Below the pieces are notes generated by a model. The model was not told the origin of the DNA. It worked only from the letters and a program-made list of their open reading frames with translations, and did no database searches. From assembly GCA_028819075.1 (NCBI GenBank), contig JAPPMM010000014.1:151486-215485 (forward strand): 64,000 bases of DNA, given 5' to 3'. Positions 36,824 through 49,036 of the stretch are shown in pieces. Made by a program: the position numbers and the translations under genes. Within the stretch, counting starts at the first letter, position 1; each line of letters starts with the position of its first letter. The stretch is from Gammaproteobacteria bacterium. Its GTDB lineage: Bacteria; Gemmatimonadota; Gemmatimonadetes; Longimicrobiales; Gaopeijiaceae.

Positions 36824-37707
36824 GGCGCCAGCTCGCCGCTCGCCGCGCCGGCGGCGGAGAGCGCGGGCGGCGGAGGCCTCCCGGTTTCCTCCATCAGGAC
36901 GCGCGCCAGCCGGTCGAGACGGTCGGACTGGATGCCGTCCACCCCCCACGAGAGCAGTCGGCGCATGTCGGCCGGCTCATCGATGGTCCAGACGTGGACC
37001 GGAATGTTGCGCCGGTGCGCCTCGCGGACGAAGCGCGGCGTGACGACCCGCGTGCCCATCCAGGCGTCCGGCACCTGGAGGGCGTCGGCACGGGGCGTAT
37101 ACAGGAACCCGAGCGGCCGGTGGTGCAGCAGATGGAACAGCCGGATCTGGCGGCGGGACGCACCGTGAGGGCCGGGATAGCCGTGCCGCGAGGGCCGCGC
37201 GCCCTCCAGCTCCGCGGCCATCAGCACCCGATGCCGCGCTCCGTGGCGGAGGACGGTCTCGACCAGCAGCGGCGCGACCTCGGGGGTCTTGGCCTCCACG
37301 TTGATGCGCGTGTCGGGGAAAGTCTCGAGCACCTCGTCCAGCAGCGGGATGCCCACGCCCCGGCCCCGGAAGGCCGGTTCGCCGGCCGGATCGCGGAAAC
37401 GATAGCCGGCGTCGAGCATGCGCACCTCGCTCCAGGGAAGCTCGCGCACAGCGCCGCTGCCGTCGCAGGTGCGATCCACGGTGGCGTCGTGAATCACGAC
37501 CACCTTGCCGTCCGCGGTCCGGTGCACGTCCATCTCCAGCACGTCGGCGTCCCATTGCTCCACCGCGGCGGTGAAGGCCGCCATGGTGTTCTCGGGCGCC
37601 AGCGCGGCTCCGCCCCGATGGGCGATGAAGAGGGGAGCGCCCGCCAGGTAGGGATGACCTGGCCGGCGGACGGGCCAGCCGGCCCATCCCCACTGGGCCG
37701 CACGCAT
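36820..37707 (-). CDS. Glycerophosphodiester phosphodiesterase
   Basis: Protein of 295 aa. The GDPD fold is shown by AHRGGAALAPENT near 29, EMDVHRTADGKVVVIHD (catalytic Glu and Asp), NVEAKTPE and the C-terminal VHVWTIDEPADMRRLLSWGVDGIQSD. It hydrolyses glycerophosphodiesters to glycerol-3-phosphate. No signal peptide is evident, so it is probably cytoplasmic. The start is taken at ATG 37707; the upstream open frame is basic and unlike the family. Translationally coupled to tilS. Confidence 0.9.
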   Translation of the reverse strand: MRAAQWGWAGWPVRRPGHPYLAGAPLFIAHRGGAALAPENTMAAFTAAVEQWDADVLEMDVHRTADGKVVVIHDATVDRTCDGSGAVRELPWSEVRMLDAGYRFRDPAGEPAFRGRGVGIPLLDEVLETFPDTRINVEAKTPEVAPLLVETVLRHGARHRVLMAAELEGARPSRHGYPGPHGASRRQIRLFHLLHHRPLGFLYTPRADALQVPDAWMGTRVVTPRFVREAHRRNIPVHVWTIDEPADMRRLLSWGVDGIQSDRLDRLARVLMEETGRPPPPALSAAGAASGELAP

Positions 37708-37730
37708 GGAACGCCGCCGGGCCGGCGTCG

Positions 37731-38243
37731 TCAATCCGCCGCGGCCTGTTCCAGGCGCACCCGCTCGGGCGGGGTGACCTCGTACAACAGCGCAAGCACC
37801 AGATCGATGAGCGGTTCGGTCATGGACAATTCCCTTTCGCTCTGTTCGACGTCCCACTCGGGATCCTGCTCGCGCAGTTCGGCGCGGAGGGTCACCACCC
37901 TTTCCGCCAGGAAGTTCAGGATCTCTTCGACGATGGCGGGATGCGGGTCTGCGGGCGTGCCGCGCTCGTCGATGGATTCGCGCAACAGCAGTCCGCGCAC
38001 GAACGCGAGGAAGCCGGGGAAGGCCAGTTCGGTGAACGGACCGTCGTCGAGGCGCTCCTCGCCCGTGATGTTCTCCCACTCCAGCTCGTTCCAGTACAGC
38101 TCCCGAGCTTCATCCAGGTAGTAGGCGCGGCGGTCCGGCGACAGGGGCGCGGCGGCCCCTTCCCGGATCCGCAGCGGGCGCTCCAGCACGCGGGCCATCC
38201 TCGCCTTGCGCCGACTCAGCTCACGTTCGATCAGATCAGCCAT
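37731..38243 (-). CDS. Conserved-looking acidic cytoplasmic protein, function unknown
   Basis: Protein of 170 aa without signal or membrane segments. It is rich in charged residues, with helical stretches ERELSRRKARMARVLERPLR and AIVEEILNFLAERVVTLRAE and an aromatic motif ARELYWNELEWENITGEE. I do not recognise the family. It is first in the unit leading to the phosphodiesterase and tilS, separated by 23 bases, and sits just downstream of the tRNA gene. Confidence 0.7.
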   Translation of the reverse strand: MADLIERELSRRKARMARVLERPLRIREGAAAPLSPDRRAYYLDEARELYWNELEWENITGEERLDDGPFTELAFPGFLAFVRGLLLRESIDERGTPADPHPAIVEEILNFLAERVVTLRAELREQDPEWDVEQSERELSMTEPLIDLVLALLYEVTPPERVRLEQAAAD

Positions 38244-38362
38244 GGTCCTGCTCGTCGCTTTCGGGTGTCTCCCGCTTGTGCCACCAGGCTCGCCCGGGGC
38301 ACGGACAGATATGAAACCCCGCCGGGACGGTCAGGTCCCTGCGGGGCGGGGCAGGAAAGCGA

Positions 38363-38436
38363 TGCCGGAGGAGGGACTCGAACCCCCGACACGCGGATTA
38401 TGATTCCGCTGCTCTGACCAGCTGAGCTACTCCGGC
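38363..38436 (-). tRNA. tRNA-Met (anticodon CAU)
   Basis: The complement folds as a complete tRNA: 7-bp acceptor stem GCCGGAG/CTCCGGC, D-arm AGCTCAGCTGGTCAGAGC, anticodon stem GCGGA/TCCGC with loop ATCATAA (anticodon CAT), and T-arm GGGGGTTCGAGTCCCTC. CCA is not encoded. The acceptor and anticodon arms look like an elongator tRNA-Met; tRNA-Ile2 (lysidine-modified CAU) cannot be fully excluded from sequence alone. Confidence 0.95.
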
Positions 38437-38584
38437 GGGGACATCGCGAAAACGCTAGTTTTGAGAAGATAGCGTGTCAAGCGGCACCGTCAGGGGCCGC
38501 GGATTTTCCCGAACCTGTCAGAGGACCCCCGGCGCCAGCGGGCATGGACCGGCGTTGGCGGAGTTCCGAGGGAGAGCGATCCGA

Positions 38585-39481
38585 ATGGATATCCCGATGA
38601 TCGTGGGCATCGTCGTCGCCGCCACCGGCCTCCTCACCAGCTTTCGCGTCCTCTGGGAATACGAGCGAGGCGTGGTCTTTCGGCTCGGCAAGCTTACCCG
38701 CGCCAAGGGGCCCGGGCTGATTTTTCTCGTGCCCTACGGGCTGGAACGCATGAAGCGGATGGACCTGCGCATCGTGGCGCTGGACATCGCGCCCCAGGAC
38801 ACCATCACCAAGGACAACGTCAGCGTCACGGTCAACGCCGTGGTGTATTTCCGCGTGACCAACCCGGCGAAGGCCGTGGTCGAGATCGAGGACTACTACT
38901 TCGCCACCTCCCAGCTGGCACAGACGACGCTCCGCAGCGTCATCGGCCAGTCGGAGCTGGATGAACTGCTCGCCGAGCGCGAACGCATCAACGAAATCGT
39001 GCGCGACATCATCGACGAGGGAACCGATCCCTGGGGCATCGAGGTTACGGGCGTCGAGATCAAGGACATCGATCTGCCCAAGGAGATGAAGCGGGCGATG
39101 GCGAAGCAGGCCGAGGCCGAGCGCGAGCGCCGCGGCAAGGTGATCGCGGCGGAAGGTGAGTTCCAGGCATCCCGCAAGCTCGCCGACGCGGCGGCGGTCA
39201 TTCAGGAGTACCCCATGGCCCTGCAGCTTCGCTATCTGCAGACGGCCGTCGAGATCGCCGCGGAGAACAACTCCACCACCGTCTTCCCGATTCCGATGGA
39301 GCTCATGTCGGCGGGCACGACCAGCACGGGGCTGGCGGCCGCCAAGGCCGTGGCCGAAGGGACGCCCGCGCTCCTCCCGGAAGGAACCTCGGGGCAGTTG
39401 CTCGCGGACGCGGTTCGCAGAATCGCCGATTCCGCGACCGAGGCGAAGGAGACGGCCGCGGCGGAGGAAGACCCGGCCTGA
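38585..39481 (+). CDS. SPFH/band-7 family membrane protein (slipin type)
   Basis: Protein of 298 aa with one N-terminal membrane helix ([13 protein letters not shown]), then the band-7 domain: [36 protein letters not shown] and [17 protein letters not shown] are typical of slipins. The coiled region [15 protein letters not shown] precedes the C-terminus. Such proteins form membrane rings and often associate with NfeD proteases, but no nfeD gene is adjacent. The ATG at 38585 was chosen because it begins the membrane segment. Confidence 0.9.
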   Translation: MDIPMIVGIVVAATGLLTSFRVLWEYERGVVFRLGKLTRAKGPGLIFLVPYGLERMKRMDLRIVALDIAPQDTITKDNVSVTVNAVVYFRVTNPAKAVVEIEDYYFATSQLAQTTLRSVIGQSELDELLAERERINEIVRDIIDEGTDPWGIEVTGVEIKDIDLPKEMKRAMAKQAEAERERRGKVIAAEGEFQASRKLADAAAVIQEYPMALQLRYLQTAVEIAAENNSTTVFPIPMELMSAGTTSTGLAAAKAVAEGTPALLPEGTSGQLLADAVRRIADSATEAKETAAAEEDPA

Positions 39482-39519
39482 GGGCCTGACGCGCGGAGGA
39501 GCTGGAGGGCCGGAGCCGA

Positions 39520-41899
<2,380 letters not shown>

Positions 41900-41917
41900 C
41901 CGCACTCCCGATCCGCC

Positions 41918-42937
41918 TTACCGGTTCTCCGGGCGCCCGACGTCGGCCGCGCCGGATGGCGGCGCGCGAAAGTGGTCGAAGCCCACGGATCCGGGGTCGA
42001 ACTCGTCCGCGCCGTCGCCCTCAAGTCTAACGCCCGCGCCGTCGGCGACAATTCCGACGCGCGTGAGGGATATCCCGAACCTGTGATGGAAGTCGGCCGC
42101 GACCGATGCCGCGGACCCTTGCCGCGCGGTGAAGGCGAGTTCGTAGTCCTCGCCTCCCGCAAGCGCGAGAGGCAGCGCGCTGCGGCGCGACCCGGCGGCG
42201 GCGACGGCTCCGGGGGCGACGGGGACGAGGGCCGCGTCCAGGACGATGGCAACTCCGCTCGCCGCGGCGACGTGGCCCATGTCTCCCAAAAGGCCATCCG
42301 AGAGGTCGATGAGGGCGGTCACCCGGATGCGCTCGGCGAGCCAGCGAGCCTCTTCGAGGCGCGCGGCGGGTGCGGCGAAAGCCTCCCGCGCCGATGGACC
42401 GGGCTCGCGTCCGCCCTGCCAGTCGCGCACGGCGGCGGCGCTCGCGCCCAGCACGCCCGTCACCCAGACCTCGTCGCCCGCGCCGGCCCCGCTCCGCAGG
42501 ATCGGGCGATGCGCGCGTCCCAGTGCGACCACGTTGACGACCAGCCGACCCGGAGAGCGGGTGAGGTCGCCCCCCACAAGCGCGCAACCTGCACGTTCGC
42601 ACGCTCGCCGGATGCCGGGCCGAAGGCCCGCCGCGATGCGTGAGGCATCCGCGTGGGGCAGGCCGAGGGCGACGAGCACGCCGACGGGCCGCGCGGCCAT
42701 CGCGGCCACGTCGCTCAGGGCGGCGGTCACGGCGCGGTAGCCCGCCTCGTCGAAGCTGATCCAGGAGCGCCGGAAGTGCACGTCCTCGAGGAAGGCGTCG
42801 GTGCTCACCACCCAGCCGGATTCGAGCACCGCACAGTCGTCCCCGGAACCCACCAGCACCTCCGCCCCGGGCGGCGGTCCGGCTGCCTGGAAGGACCGAA
42901 TCAGGTCGAACTCGCCGCCCGGTCCCAGCGAGCTCAA
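41918..42937 (-). CDS. thiL: Thiamine-monophosphate kinase
   Basis: Protein of 339 aa. The PurM-like kinase motifs GSGDDCAVL (30-38), STDAFLEDVHF, GLPHADASR, GGDLTRSPG and DLSDGLLGDMGH are all present. It phosphorylates thiamine monophosphate to the diphosphate cofactor. The TTG start overlaps the nnr stop as TTGA and has AGGAGG seven bases upstream, so it is preferred over any longer reading frame. Confidence 0.94.
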   Translation of the reverse strand: MSSLGPGGEFDLIRSFQAAGPPPGAEVLVGSGDDCAVLESGWVVSTDAFLEDVHFRRSWISFDEAGYRAVTAALSDVAAMAARPVGVLVALGLPHADASRIAAGLRPGIRRACERAGCALVGGDLTRSPGRLVVNVVALGRAHRPILRSGAGAGDEVWVTGVLGASAAAVRDWQGGREPGPSAREAFAAPAARLEEARWLAERIRVTALIDLSDGLLGDMGHVAAASGVAIVLDAALVPVAPGAVAAAGSRRSALPLALAGGEDYELAFTARQGSAASVAADFHHRFGISLTRVGIVADGAGVRLEGDGADEFDPGSVGFDHFRAPPSGAADVGRPENR

Positions 42938-44556
42938 CGAGAGGCCTCCTGGTCGAAGATGACGAAGGGCAGACCGAGACGGCTCTTCGGATCCGGTTGA
43001 CGCCGGACGGCGGCCGCAAGGCGGGCGATGACGTCGCCCGGCACCAGTCCCGGACCCTCGCTCCCGAGCGCGGCCGCGACCCCGGTCAGGTGCAGCGCCA
43101 GCCCGCCTGCCACCGATGGGTCGCACCCCTGCGCCATCAGCGAGCCCGCGACTCCGCTCAGCACGTCCCCCATCCCCGCCGCGGCCAGATCGGAGCTCCC
43201 GAGCCCGCCAACCAGGAGCCGCTTTTCGGGGGTGGCTACGACCGACGGGTTGCCCTTCAGCAACACCGTGCACGACCACGCCGCCGCCCGGTCGAGAGCC
43301 AGTTCGTGCGGAAGACCGGGGAGGTCGTCGGCGGCGGCCACGAGCCTCCTCATCTCTCCCCGGTGCGGCGTCACCAGCACGGGTCGAGCGCGCCCCAGGT
43401 CGCCCAGGGCCGGGCCCGCCCCCGACGCCACCAGGTTCAGGGCGTCGGCGTCGAGCAGCACCGGGGCATCGCCGGATGCCTCCAGAACAGCCTCAAGGGC
43501 GCCGGCGGCCTTTGCAGCGACCCCCAGCCCGGGACCGGCCACGACCGCGGTCGATGCCATCGCTGCCCGGGCGAGCGCGCCACGGTCGGCCATGTCCACG
43601 AACACCGCTTCCGGGACGGCGCCCTGGAGCACGGGCCTATTGGCCGCGGAGCTCGCGATGCGCACGTATCCCGCCCCGGCCCGCAGTGCCGCCCGCGCGG
43701 CCATGATCGCCGCGCCCGCCATCCCCGGCGCGCCCGCCAACAGGAGCAGCGAGCCGACCTGGTGCTTGTGCGTATCGGCAGGACGAACCGGCATCGCGTC
43801 CCGCGCCCACCCGGGCGTCACCACGCGCGCCCGGAAGGTTGCGGGAGGCACCGGTGGAAACCCGATCTCCACAGCCACCAGGCGACCGGCATGCGCGCGC
43901 CCGGGTTGAAGCAGGGAGCCCAGCTTGGGCCACCCGAAGGCCACCGTCACGTCGGCCCGGGCGGCCTCCCCGGGGACGGCCCCGGTATCGGCGTCCACCC
44001 CGGAAGGAATGTCGAGAGACACAAGCGGCCTGGCGGCCCGGTTCATGCCCTCCAGTATGCGCGCCTGGGGAGTTCGGGGGGCGCCCGAAATCCCCGTGCC
44101 GAGCACCGCGTCCACAAGCACGCCGGCCGACCCGGCCGCGCGCGCGATCTCACCACGGGCGCCCTCGTCACCTGCGTCCAGCGTGGGTAACCGCCACTCG
44201 TGCAGAAGGCGCGCATCCGGGGCTTTCGCCGACGCCCGGACAACCGTGACCGGCCGGCCCCAGCCCGCCAGCGCGCGCGCCAGCGCGAGGCCGTCGCCGC
44301 CATTGTTGCCCGACCCCGCGAACACCACCACCGACCCCCGCGCAAAGATGCGCTCGAGCACCAGGGCGGCCGATCGTCCCGCGTTCTCGATGAGGGTCCG
44401 GCCGGGAACGCCGAGTCGATCGATGGCGAAGCGATCGAAGGATGCCGCTTCGCTGCCGGTGGGAGCGTGGACATCAGGATCGCCGAAGAGGATCCTCGAA
44501 CGACCGCGACGGCCTCTGGAGGAAGCGCCGCGGTTGCCGGTCACGCGTGGCGCCAT
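42934..44556 (-). CDS. nnr: Bifunctional NAD(P)H-hydrate epimerase / ADP-dependent dehydratase
   Basis: Protein of 540 aa. The N-terminal YjeF_N epimerase domain (about 30-240) has GSGNNGGDGLALAR and DAVLGTGISG; the C-terminal ribokinase-like dehydratase domain has HKHQVGSLLLLAGAPGMAGA, PVLLDADALN, VTPHRGEM and GLGSSDLAAAGMGDVLSG. It repairs hydrated NAD(P)H. The fusion is the usual bacterial form. Followed without gap by thiL. Confidence 0.95.
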   Translation of the reverse strand: MAPRVTGNRGASSRGRRGRSRILFGDPDVHAPTGSEAASFDRFAIDRLGVPGRTLIENAGRSAALVLERIFARGSVVVFAGSGNNGGDGLALARALAGWGRPVTVVRASAKAPDARLLHEWRLPTLDAGDEGARGEIARAAGSAGVLVDAVLGTGISGAPRTPQARILEGMNRAARPLVSLDIPSGVDADTGAVPGEAARADVTVAFGWPKLGSLLQPGRAHAGRLVAVEIGFPPVPPATFRARVVTPGWARDAMPVRPADTHKHQVGSLLLLAGAPGMAGAAIMAARAALRAGAGYVRIASSAANRPVLQGAVPEAVFVDMADRGALARAAMASTAVVAGPGLGVAAKAAGALEAVLEASGDAPVLLDADALNLVASGAGPALGDLGRARPVLVTPHRGEMRRLVAAADDLPGLPHELALDRAAAWSCTVLLKGNPSVVATPEKRLLVGGLGSSDLAAAGMGDVLSGVAGSLMAQGCDPSVAGGLALHLTGVAAALGSEGPGLVPGDVIARLAAAVRRQPDPKSRLGLPFVIFDQEASR

Positions 44557-44574
44557 CGGGAAGTGCAGGAGGGA

Positions 44575-44772
44575 CTACTTGTAGCTCTGAGTGATGTTAC
44601 GCCCGAAGGTGATCTCTCCGTTGTCGATCCTGATGTTGAAGCCACAGTCGGGATTGGAACAGACCCACGCCTTGTATCGGATCGGGGCGCCCTCGCGTCC
44701 GTAGTCGGACATCGGGAGCAATAGCCCCGTATTGCATTTGAGACAGGAAGGAAAGCTCTGCTCTTCGGACAT
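44575..44772 (-). CDS. Small zinc-ribbon protein
   Basis: Protein of 65 aa with two cysteine pairs, CLKC at 10-13 and CSNPDC at 38-43, forming a likely zinc ribbon, and aromatic RYKAWVCSN and FNIRIDNG segments. No DNA- or enzyme-specific motif is seen, so the role is unknown. It lies 18 bases upstream of nnr on the same strand. Confidence 0.82.
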   Translation of the reverse strand: MSEEQSFPSCLKCNTGLLLPMSDYGREGAPIRYKAWVCSNPDCGFNIRIDNGEITFGRNITQSYK

Positions 44773-44840
44773 TGTCCAGTCCCCTCTCGGATGGTCTCGA
44801 AGAGACGAGACCTGTTGAGTTCGTCAGGCTGGAGCGAGGG

Positions 44841-45218
44841 CTAGGCCCTGCCCCACGGATAGTTGTGCTCGAAAGCGTCCTCGAAATCGTACACGCCCCT
44901 GAAATCCTCGGGAGAATCCTCTTCCTGTTTCAGGAGAATCCCGCAGTCGACCAGATCGAAGACGATCTCACCCAGGTCTTCCGTGGCGTGGACGCCCCAG
45001 TGTTCCAGAACCGTGCGCGCCATCGGGCCATATTGCTCGAGAGCGAGACGCCTTACTCCCTGCGCGAGTTCCGTGCCGGAGATATGGCGCCGCTTTTCGA
45101 GCGAGTCCGAGACCGACTGCAGGGCGGAGAGTACAAACAGGTACGCCTTGACATGGAAACGCGGGTTGCGTCCATCGAGCCGTACCATGACATCGTCGCC
45201 AATCTGCGGGTCGTTCAT
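44841..45218 (-). CDS. Minf_1886-type conserved protein
   Basis: Protein of 125 aa from ATG 45218. It carries the family features RFHVKAYLFVLSALQSVSD, RRHISGTELAQGVRRLALEQ, FGPMA-like QYGPMARTVLEHWGV, EIVFDLVDCGILLKQEEDS and DFRGVYDFEDAF. The family is widespread and uncharacterised. No signal or membrane segment is present. It precedes the zinc-ribbon gene in the same direction. Confidence 0.87.
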   Translation of the reverse strand: MNDPQIGDDVMVRLDGRNPRFHVKAYLFVLSALQSVSDSLEKRRHISGTELAQGVRRLALEQYGPMARTVLEHWGVHATEDLGEIVFDLVDCGILLKQEEDSPEDFRGVYDFEDAFEHNYPWGRA

Positions 45219-45332
45219 GGGAGAAATCTGGAGCGATTCCACGGAGAGCGCCAGCCCCGGCCATGCGGGGTAACAGGACGTTTCCCGTTGCAGGACATGA
45301 TATTGCGGCCCTGCCTGCAAACCCGGCCGAAG

Positions 45333-46592
45333 TCAACCGACCGGAACGGTCTCCTTTCGGAGCGGGAAGGACGCGCTCATTTCGCGCACTCGGCCACGCA
45401 CTTCTCCAAGCACCTCGTCGTCCTCGGGACGAAGCAGAACCCGAGCCATCCAGCCGGCAATGAGGCGCATCTCGTCGATCCCCATGCCGCGGCTGGTGAG
45501 CGCGGACGTCCCGAGCCGAATCCCGGACGTGACCAGCGGCGACCGGTACTCCCCGGGGACCGTGTTCTTGTTGACGGTGATGCCCACGCGCGCAAGCGCC
45601 GCCTCGGCCTGCGCTCCCGAGAGGCCGTCCTGTCCGAAGTCGACCAGGATCAGGTGGGTGTCGGTGCCGCCGCTGACCAGGCGGAACCCGTGTTCCATGA
45701 GCTCGGCCCCCAGGGCTCGCGCGTTTGCCACCACCTGCCGCGTATAGAGCGAGAATTCCGGCGCCAGCGCCTCCCGGAACGCGACCGCCTTGGCGGCGAT
45801 CACGTGCATCATTGGGCCCCCCTGGGAGCCCGGAAACACCGCCCGGTCGACGGCGCGCGCGTGTTCGGCGGGCGCCAGAATGAGACCGCCGCGGGGTCCG
45901 CGCAGCGTCTTGTGCGTGGTCGTGGTCACCACGTGAGCGTAGGGAATCGGACTGGGATGCACGCCGGTGGCGACGAGCCCCGCGATGTGGGCCATGTCGA
46001 CCATCAGGAGCGCGTCCACTTCGCGCGCGATTTCCCCGAACGCGGCGAAATCGAGCGTGCGCGGGTAGGCGCTGGCGCCCGCGACGATCAGGCGGGGGCG
46101 TTCGGAGCGCGCCTGCTCGCGCACGATGTCATAGTCGATGAGGCCATCCGACTCGCGCACGCCGTAGGACGATACCCGGAACCACTTTCCGCTCACGTTG
46201 ACCGGGGATCCGTGCGTGAGATGGCCGCCGTGGCTGAGCTGCATGCCCAGAAAACGGTCTCCGGGCCTGAGGAAGGCGAGAAAGGCCGCCAGGTTGGCCT
46301 GTGCCCCGGAATGAGGCTGAACGTTCGCATGGTCGGCTCCGAAGAGCGTGCAGGCGCGTGCCCGGGCCAGGCTCTCGACCACGTCGACGTGCTCGCAGCC
46401 GCCATAGTAGCGACGTCCCGGGAGTCCTTCCGCGTACTTGTTGGTGAGCGCCGAACCCGTCGCCTCCAGGACCGCCCGCGACGCGAAGTTCTCGCTGGCG
46501 ATCATCTCCAGCTGATCGCGCTGACGCGCCTCTTCGGCGTGGACGGCCTGATGTATCTCGGGGTCGAAACGACGCAGATGATCGGTGGACAA
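45333..46592 (-). CDS. glyA: Serine hydroxymethyltransferase
   Basis: Protein of 419 aa. Typical segments are [40 protein letters not shown], the PLP-lysine motif [14 protein letters not shown] and [11 protein letters not shown]. It exchanges serine and glycine with tetrahydrofolate. The start is TTG 46592, as no ATG or GTG fits the conserved N-terminus. The gene follows the leucine-dehydrogenase-type gene after 13 bases. Confidence 0.96.
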   Translation of the reverse strand: MSTDHLRRFDPEIHQAVHAEEARQRDQLEMIASENFASRAVLEATGSALTNKYAEGLPGRRYYGGCEHVDVVESLARARACTLFGADHANVQPHSGAQANLAAFLAFLRPGDRFLGMQLSHGGHLTHGSPVNVSGKWFRVSSYGVRESDGLIDYDIVREQARSERPRLIVAGASAYPRTLDFAAFGEIAREVDALLMVDMAHIAGLVATGVHPSPIPYAHVVTTTTHKTLRGPRGGLILAPAEHARAVDRAVFPGSQGGPMMHVIAAKAVAFREALAPEFSLYTRQVVANARALGAELMEHGFRLVSGGTDTHLILVDFGQDGLSGAQAEAALARVGITVNKNTVPGEYRSPLVTSGIRLGTSALTSRGMGIDEMRLIAGWMARVLLRPEDDEVLGEVRGRVREMSASFPLRKETVPVG

Positions 46593-46605
46593 TGTCTCGC
46601 TCGGG

Positions 46606-47697
46606 TCAGGTGCTCATGGAAACCGCCCGCCGGGCACGTGAGCCGTGCTCGGCGCTGCCGGGGCGGCGGGCATCCGTCAGTATCTGCAGGGCGACGCGGT
46701 TCGCGGCTTCGGCGGCCGTGATGCCATCCTCGCGGGCCCGCTGGAAGACGTTCAGCACGACGTCGTAGATCCCGGCGGCTTTCCTTCTGGTGCGCTCAAC
46801 AGACCAGCCGTGCAGCTCGCCGTACACGTTGATGAGCCCTCCGGCGTTGATCACGTAGTCGGGAGCGAACAGGATGCCCCTTTTCTGAAGCGCGTTGCCA
46901 TGCCTCGGCTCGGCCAACTGATTATTGGCCGAGCCCGCGACGATGTCCACGCGCAGGCGTGCGACCGTCCGGTCGTTGATCACCCCGCCCAGTGCGCATG
47001 GGGCGAAGATGTCCGCCGGGACGTCGTAGATTGCCTCTGGAGCGACGGCGGTGGCGCCGAACTCGTGCACCGCGCGCTCAACGCTGCCGGCGTTGATGTC
47101 GGCGACCGTGAGCCTGGCACCTTCGGCCGCGAGTTCGGCGCACAATTGATACCCGACGTGCCCCACGCCCTGGACGGTAACGTGCCTGCCCTCCAGGCAG
47201 GGATCGCCGTAGCGCTCCTGCGCGCACGCCCTGATGCCCTGGTAGACGCCGTGGGCCGTGGCGGGAGAGGGATCGCCGGAACCTCCGCGCACCCCGGCCA
47301 CCCATCGGGTTTCCGCGCGCACGAACTCCATGTCGTCCACGGAGGTGCCGACGTCCTCCGCGGTGATGTAGCGCCCGCCCAGAGACTCCACGGCGCGGCC
47401 GTGGGCCCGGAACAGCCGCTCCCGGTCGCGCGGGCGTTCATCCGCCAGGATGACGGACTTGCCCCCGCCGAGCTTCAGGCCCGCGATGGCAGCCTTGTAG
47501 GTCATGCCGCGCGCGAGGCGAAGGGCGTCGGTCAGGGCGTCCACCTCGCTGGCGTACCTCCACAGGCGGGTGCCGCCCAGAGCCGGACCCAGCGTCGTGT
47601 CGTGGATGGCGATGATGCCTCGATAGCCCGCCGCGGGCTCCGACCAGAATGCCAGTTGATCGTGGCGGAAGGCCGCCATCTCCTCGAATATCTGCAT
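46606..47697 (-). CDS. Leucine dehydrogenase-type amino-acid dehydrogenase
   Basis: Protein of 363 aa of the Glu/Leu/Phe/Val dehydrogenase family. The catalytic region shows [33 protein letters not shown] (Lys80 as catalytic lysine), the NAD-binding [14 protein letters not shown] and ANNQLAEP. It deaminates branched-chain amino acids to 2-oxo acids. The neighbouring acyl-CoA genes fit branched-chain or fatty-acid catabolism. Confidence 0.92.
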   Translation of the reverse strand: MQIFEEMAAFRHDQLAFWSEPAAGYRGIIAIHDTTLGPALGGTRLWRYASEVDALTDALRLARGMTYKAAIAGLKLGGGKSVILADERPRDRERLFRAHGRAVESLGGRYITAEDVGTSVDDMEFVRAETRWVAGVRGGSGDPSPATAHGVYQGIRACAQERYGDPCLEGRHVTVQGVGHVGYQLCAELAAEGARLTVADINAGSVERAVHEFGATAVAPEAIYDVPADIFAPCALGGVINDRTVARLRVDIVAGSANNQLAEPRHGNALQKRGILFAPDYVINAGGLINVYGELHGWSVERTRRKAAGIYDVVLNVFQRAREDGITAAEAANRVALQILTDARRPGSAEHGSRARRAVSMST

Positions 47698-47755
47698 GCT
47701 CAGTTCCCTTTTTTGTCTTCCGCACCACCCCGCGCCATTCCGTCGCCGGCGCTGC

Positions 47756-48940
47756 TCACCCCGTGGCGACCGTGGCCTGGAACCCGCGCGCCGCGATAAT
47801 GCGCAGCACTTCGCCGGTGGCCTCGCAGATGCCCGTGCCGCTGGCGTCGCGCATCAGCTTCTCGACGGGATAGTCGCGCATGTAGCCATACCCGCCGAAG
47901 ATCTGAACCGCTTCCCGGGCAACCGACACGGCCGCGTGGCTCGCCGCCCATCTCGCCATGTCCGGGGTCGCCGTCAGGCCGGGGCGGTCCGTCCAGGAGG
48001 CCAGGCCGACACCTCCCTCCGCGCCCGATGCTTCGAGGGCGACGGCGGTCTCCCGCACCAGGGCGCGGGCCGCCGCAATACGGGTCGCCATTCCGGCGAG
48101 CTTGTGCCGGATCGCGCCGAACGCCGTGAGCGCGCGCCCGAACTGTTCGCGCTCGCGCGAGTAGCGGGCGGCGTGCTCGAAGGCGGCCTGCGCGATGCCC
48201 AGGGCGACCGCCGCGCCGCCCAGGCGGGACAGGGGCAGCGCCTGAGCCGCATACTCGTCTCCGCGCCGCGGGCTCCCGATCACCCAGTGCGCGGACACCG
48301 CTACGCCGTCGAGCTCGACATCGACGATCTCGGCCGCGCACAGGCCAAGGGTCTCGCGGCGGCGTACAACGCGATATCCGGGTGCGGAGGTGTCCACCAG
48401 GAACACGCCGGCGCCGCCCGTTCCGCCTTGCGCGGCCGGGCGAGCGAAGACCATGGCCGCTCCGGCTCTGTTGCCGTCCACCACCCAGTGCTTGCCGCCG
48501 TCGAGCCGCCAGCCGTCGCCGGCCGGGGTGGCGATGGCATCGCCGGCGTCCTCGGCGCCCGCCGCCCCGAGGTCCCCCAGGGCAAACGCGACCAGGCGCT
48601 CCCCGGACGCGATGCCGGGAAGAAGCTCGTGTTGCAGGTCCTCCGACGCATGCGCGAGCAGGAGGCTCGCGACCGGTCCGTTCTGCAGCGACACGGACAG
48701 CGCCAGGCTCCCGTCGGCACGGGCGAGTTCCTCCGTCGCCGCCAGGCAGGTGGACAGGTCGAGCCCGAGGCCGCCGAACGCCTCCGGAATGCCCATCCCC
48801 AGGAAGCCGAATTCGGCGAGCATCCCGAGGACATCGTCGTCCAGGCGGCGGTGCTCGTCCCAGCCCGCGGAGCGCGGACGAATCTCGCCGTCCGCGAACT
48901 CCCGGGTCATCTCCCGAATGGATCGCTCCTCCGGGGTCAT
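47756..48940 (-). CDS. Acyl-CoA dehydrogenase
   Basis: Protein of 394 aa. Family motifs are FGFLGMGIPEAFGGLGLDL, FALGDLGAAGAEDAGD, HWVIGSPRRGDEY and the C-terminal IFGGYGYMRDYPVEKLMRD followed by CEATGEVLR, where the Glu aligns with the catalytic base position. It oxidises acyl-CoA with FAD at the start of beta-oxidation or branched-chain breakdown. The ATG at 48940 is preferred over a longer frame. Confidence 0.92.
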   Translation of the reverse strand: MTPEERSIREMTREFADGEIRPRSAGWDEHRRLDDDVLGMLAEFGFLGMGIPEAFGGLGLDLSTCLAATEELARADGSLALSVSLQNGPVASLLLAHASEDLQHELLPGIASGERLVAFALGDLGAAGAEDAGDAIATPAGDGWRLDGGKHWVVDGNRAGAAMVFARPAAQGGTGGAGVFLVDTSAPGYRVVRRRETLGLCAAEIVDVELDGVAVSAHWVIGSPRRGDEYAAQALPLSRLGGAAVALGIAQAAFEHAARYSREREQFGRALTAFGAIRHKLAGMATRIAAARALVRETAVALEASGAEGGVGLASWTDRPGLTATPDMARWAASHAAVSVAREAVQIFGGYGYMRDYPVEKLMRDASGTGICEATGEVLRIIAARGFQATVATG

Positions 48941-49036
48941 GGAGCACCGTGCGTGGCGGAGGCGTCCCGCAGCCCGTCCCCACACGCGGAACTGGCCGAA
49001 GCACCGCCGCCGGCCGGCCTTCCCGGGGCGAAAGCG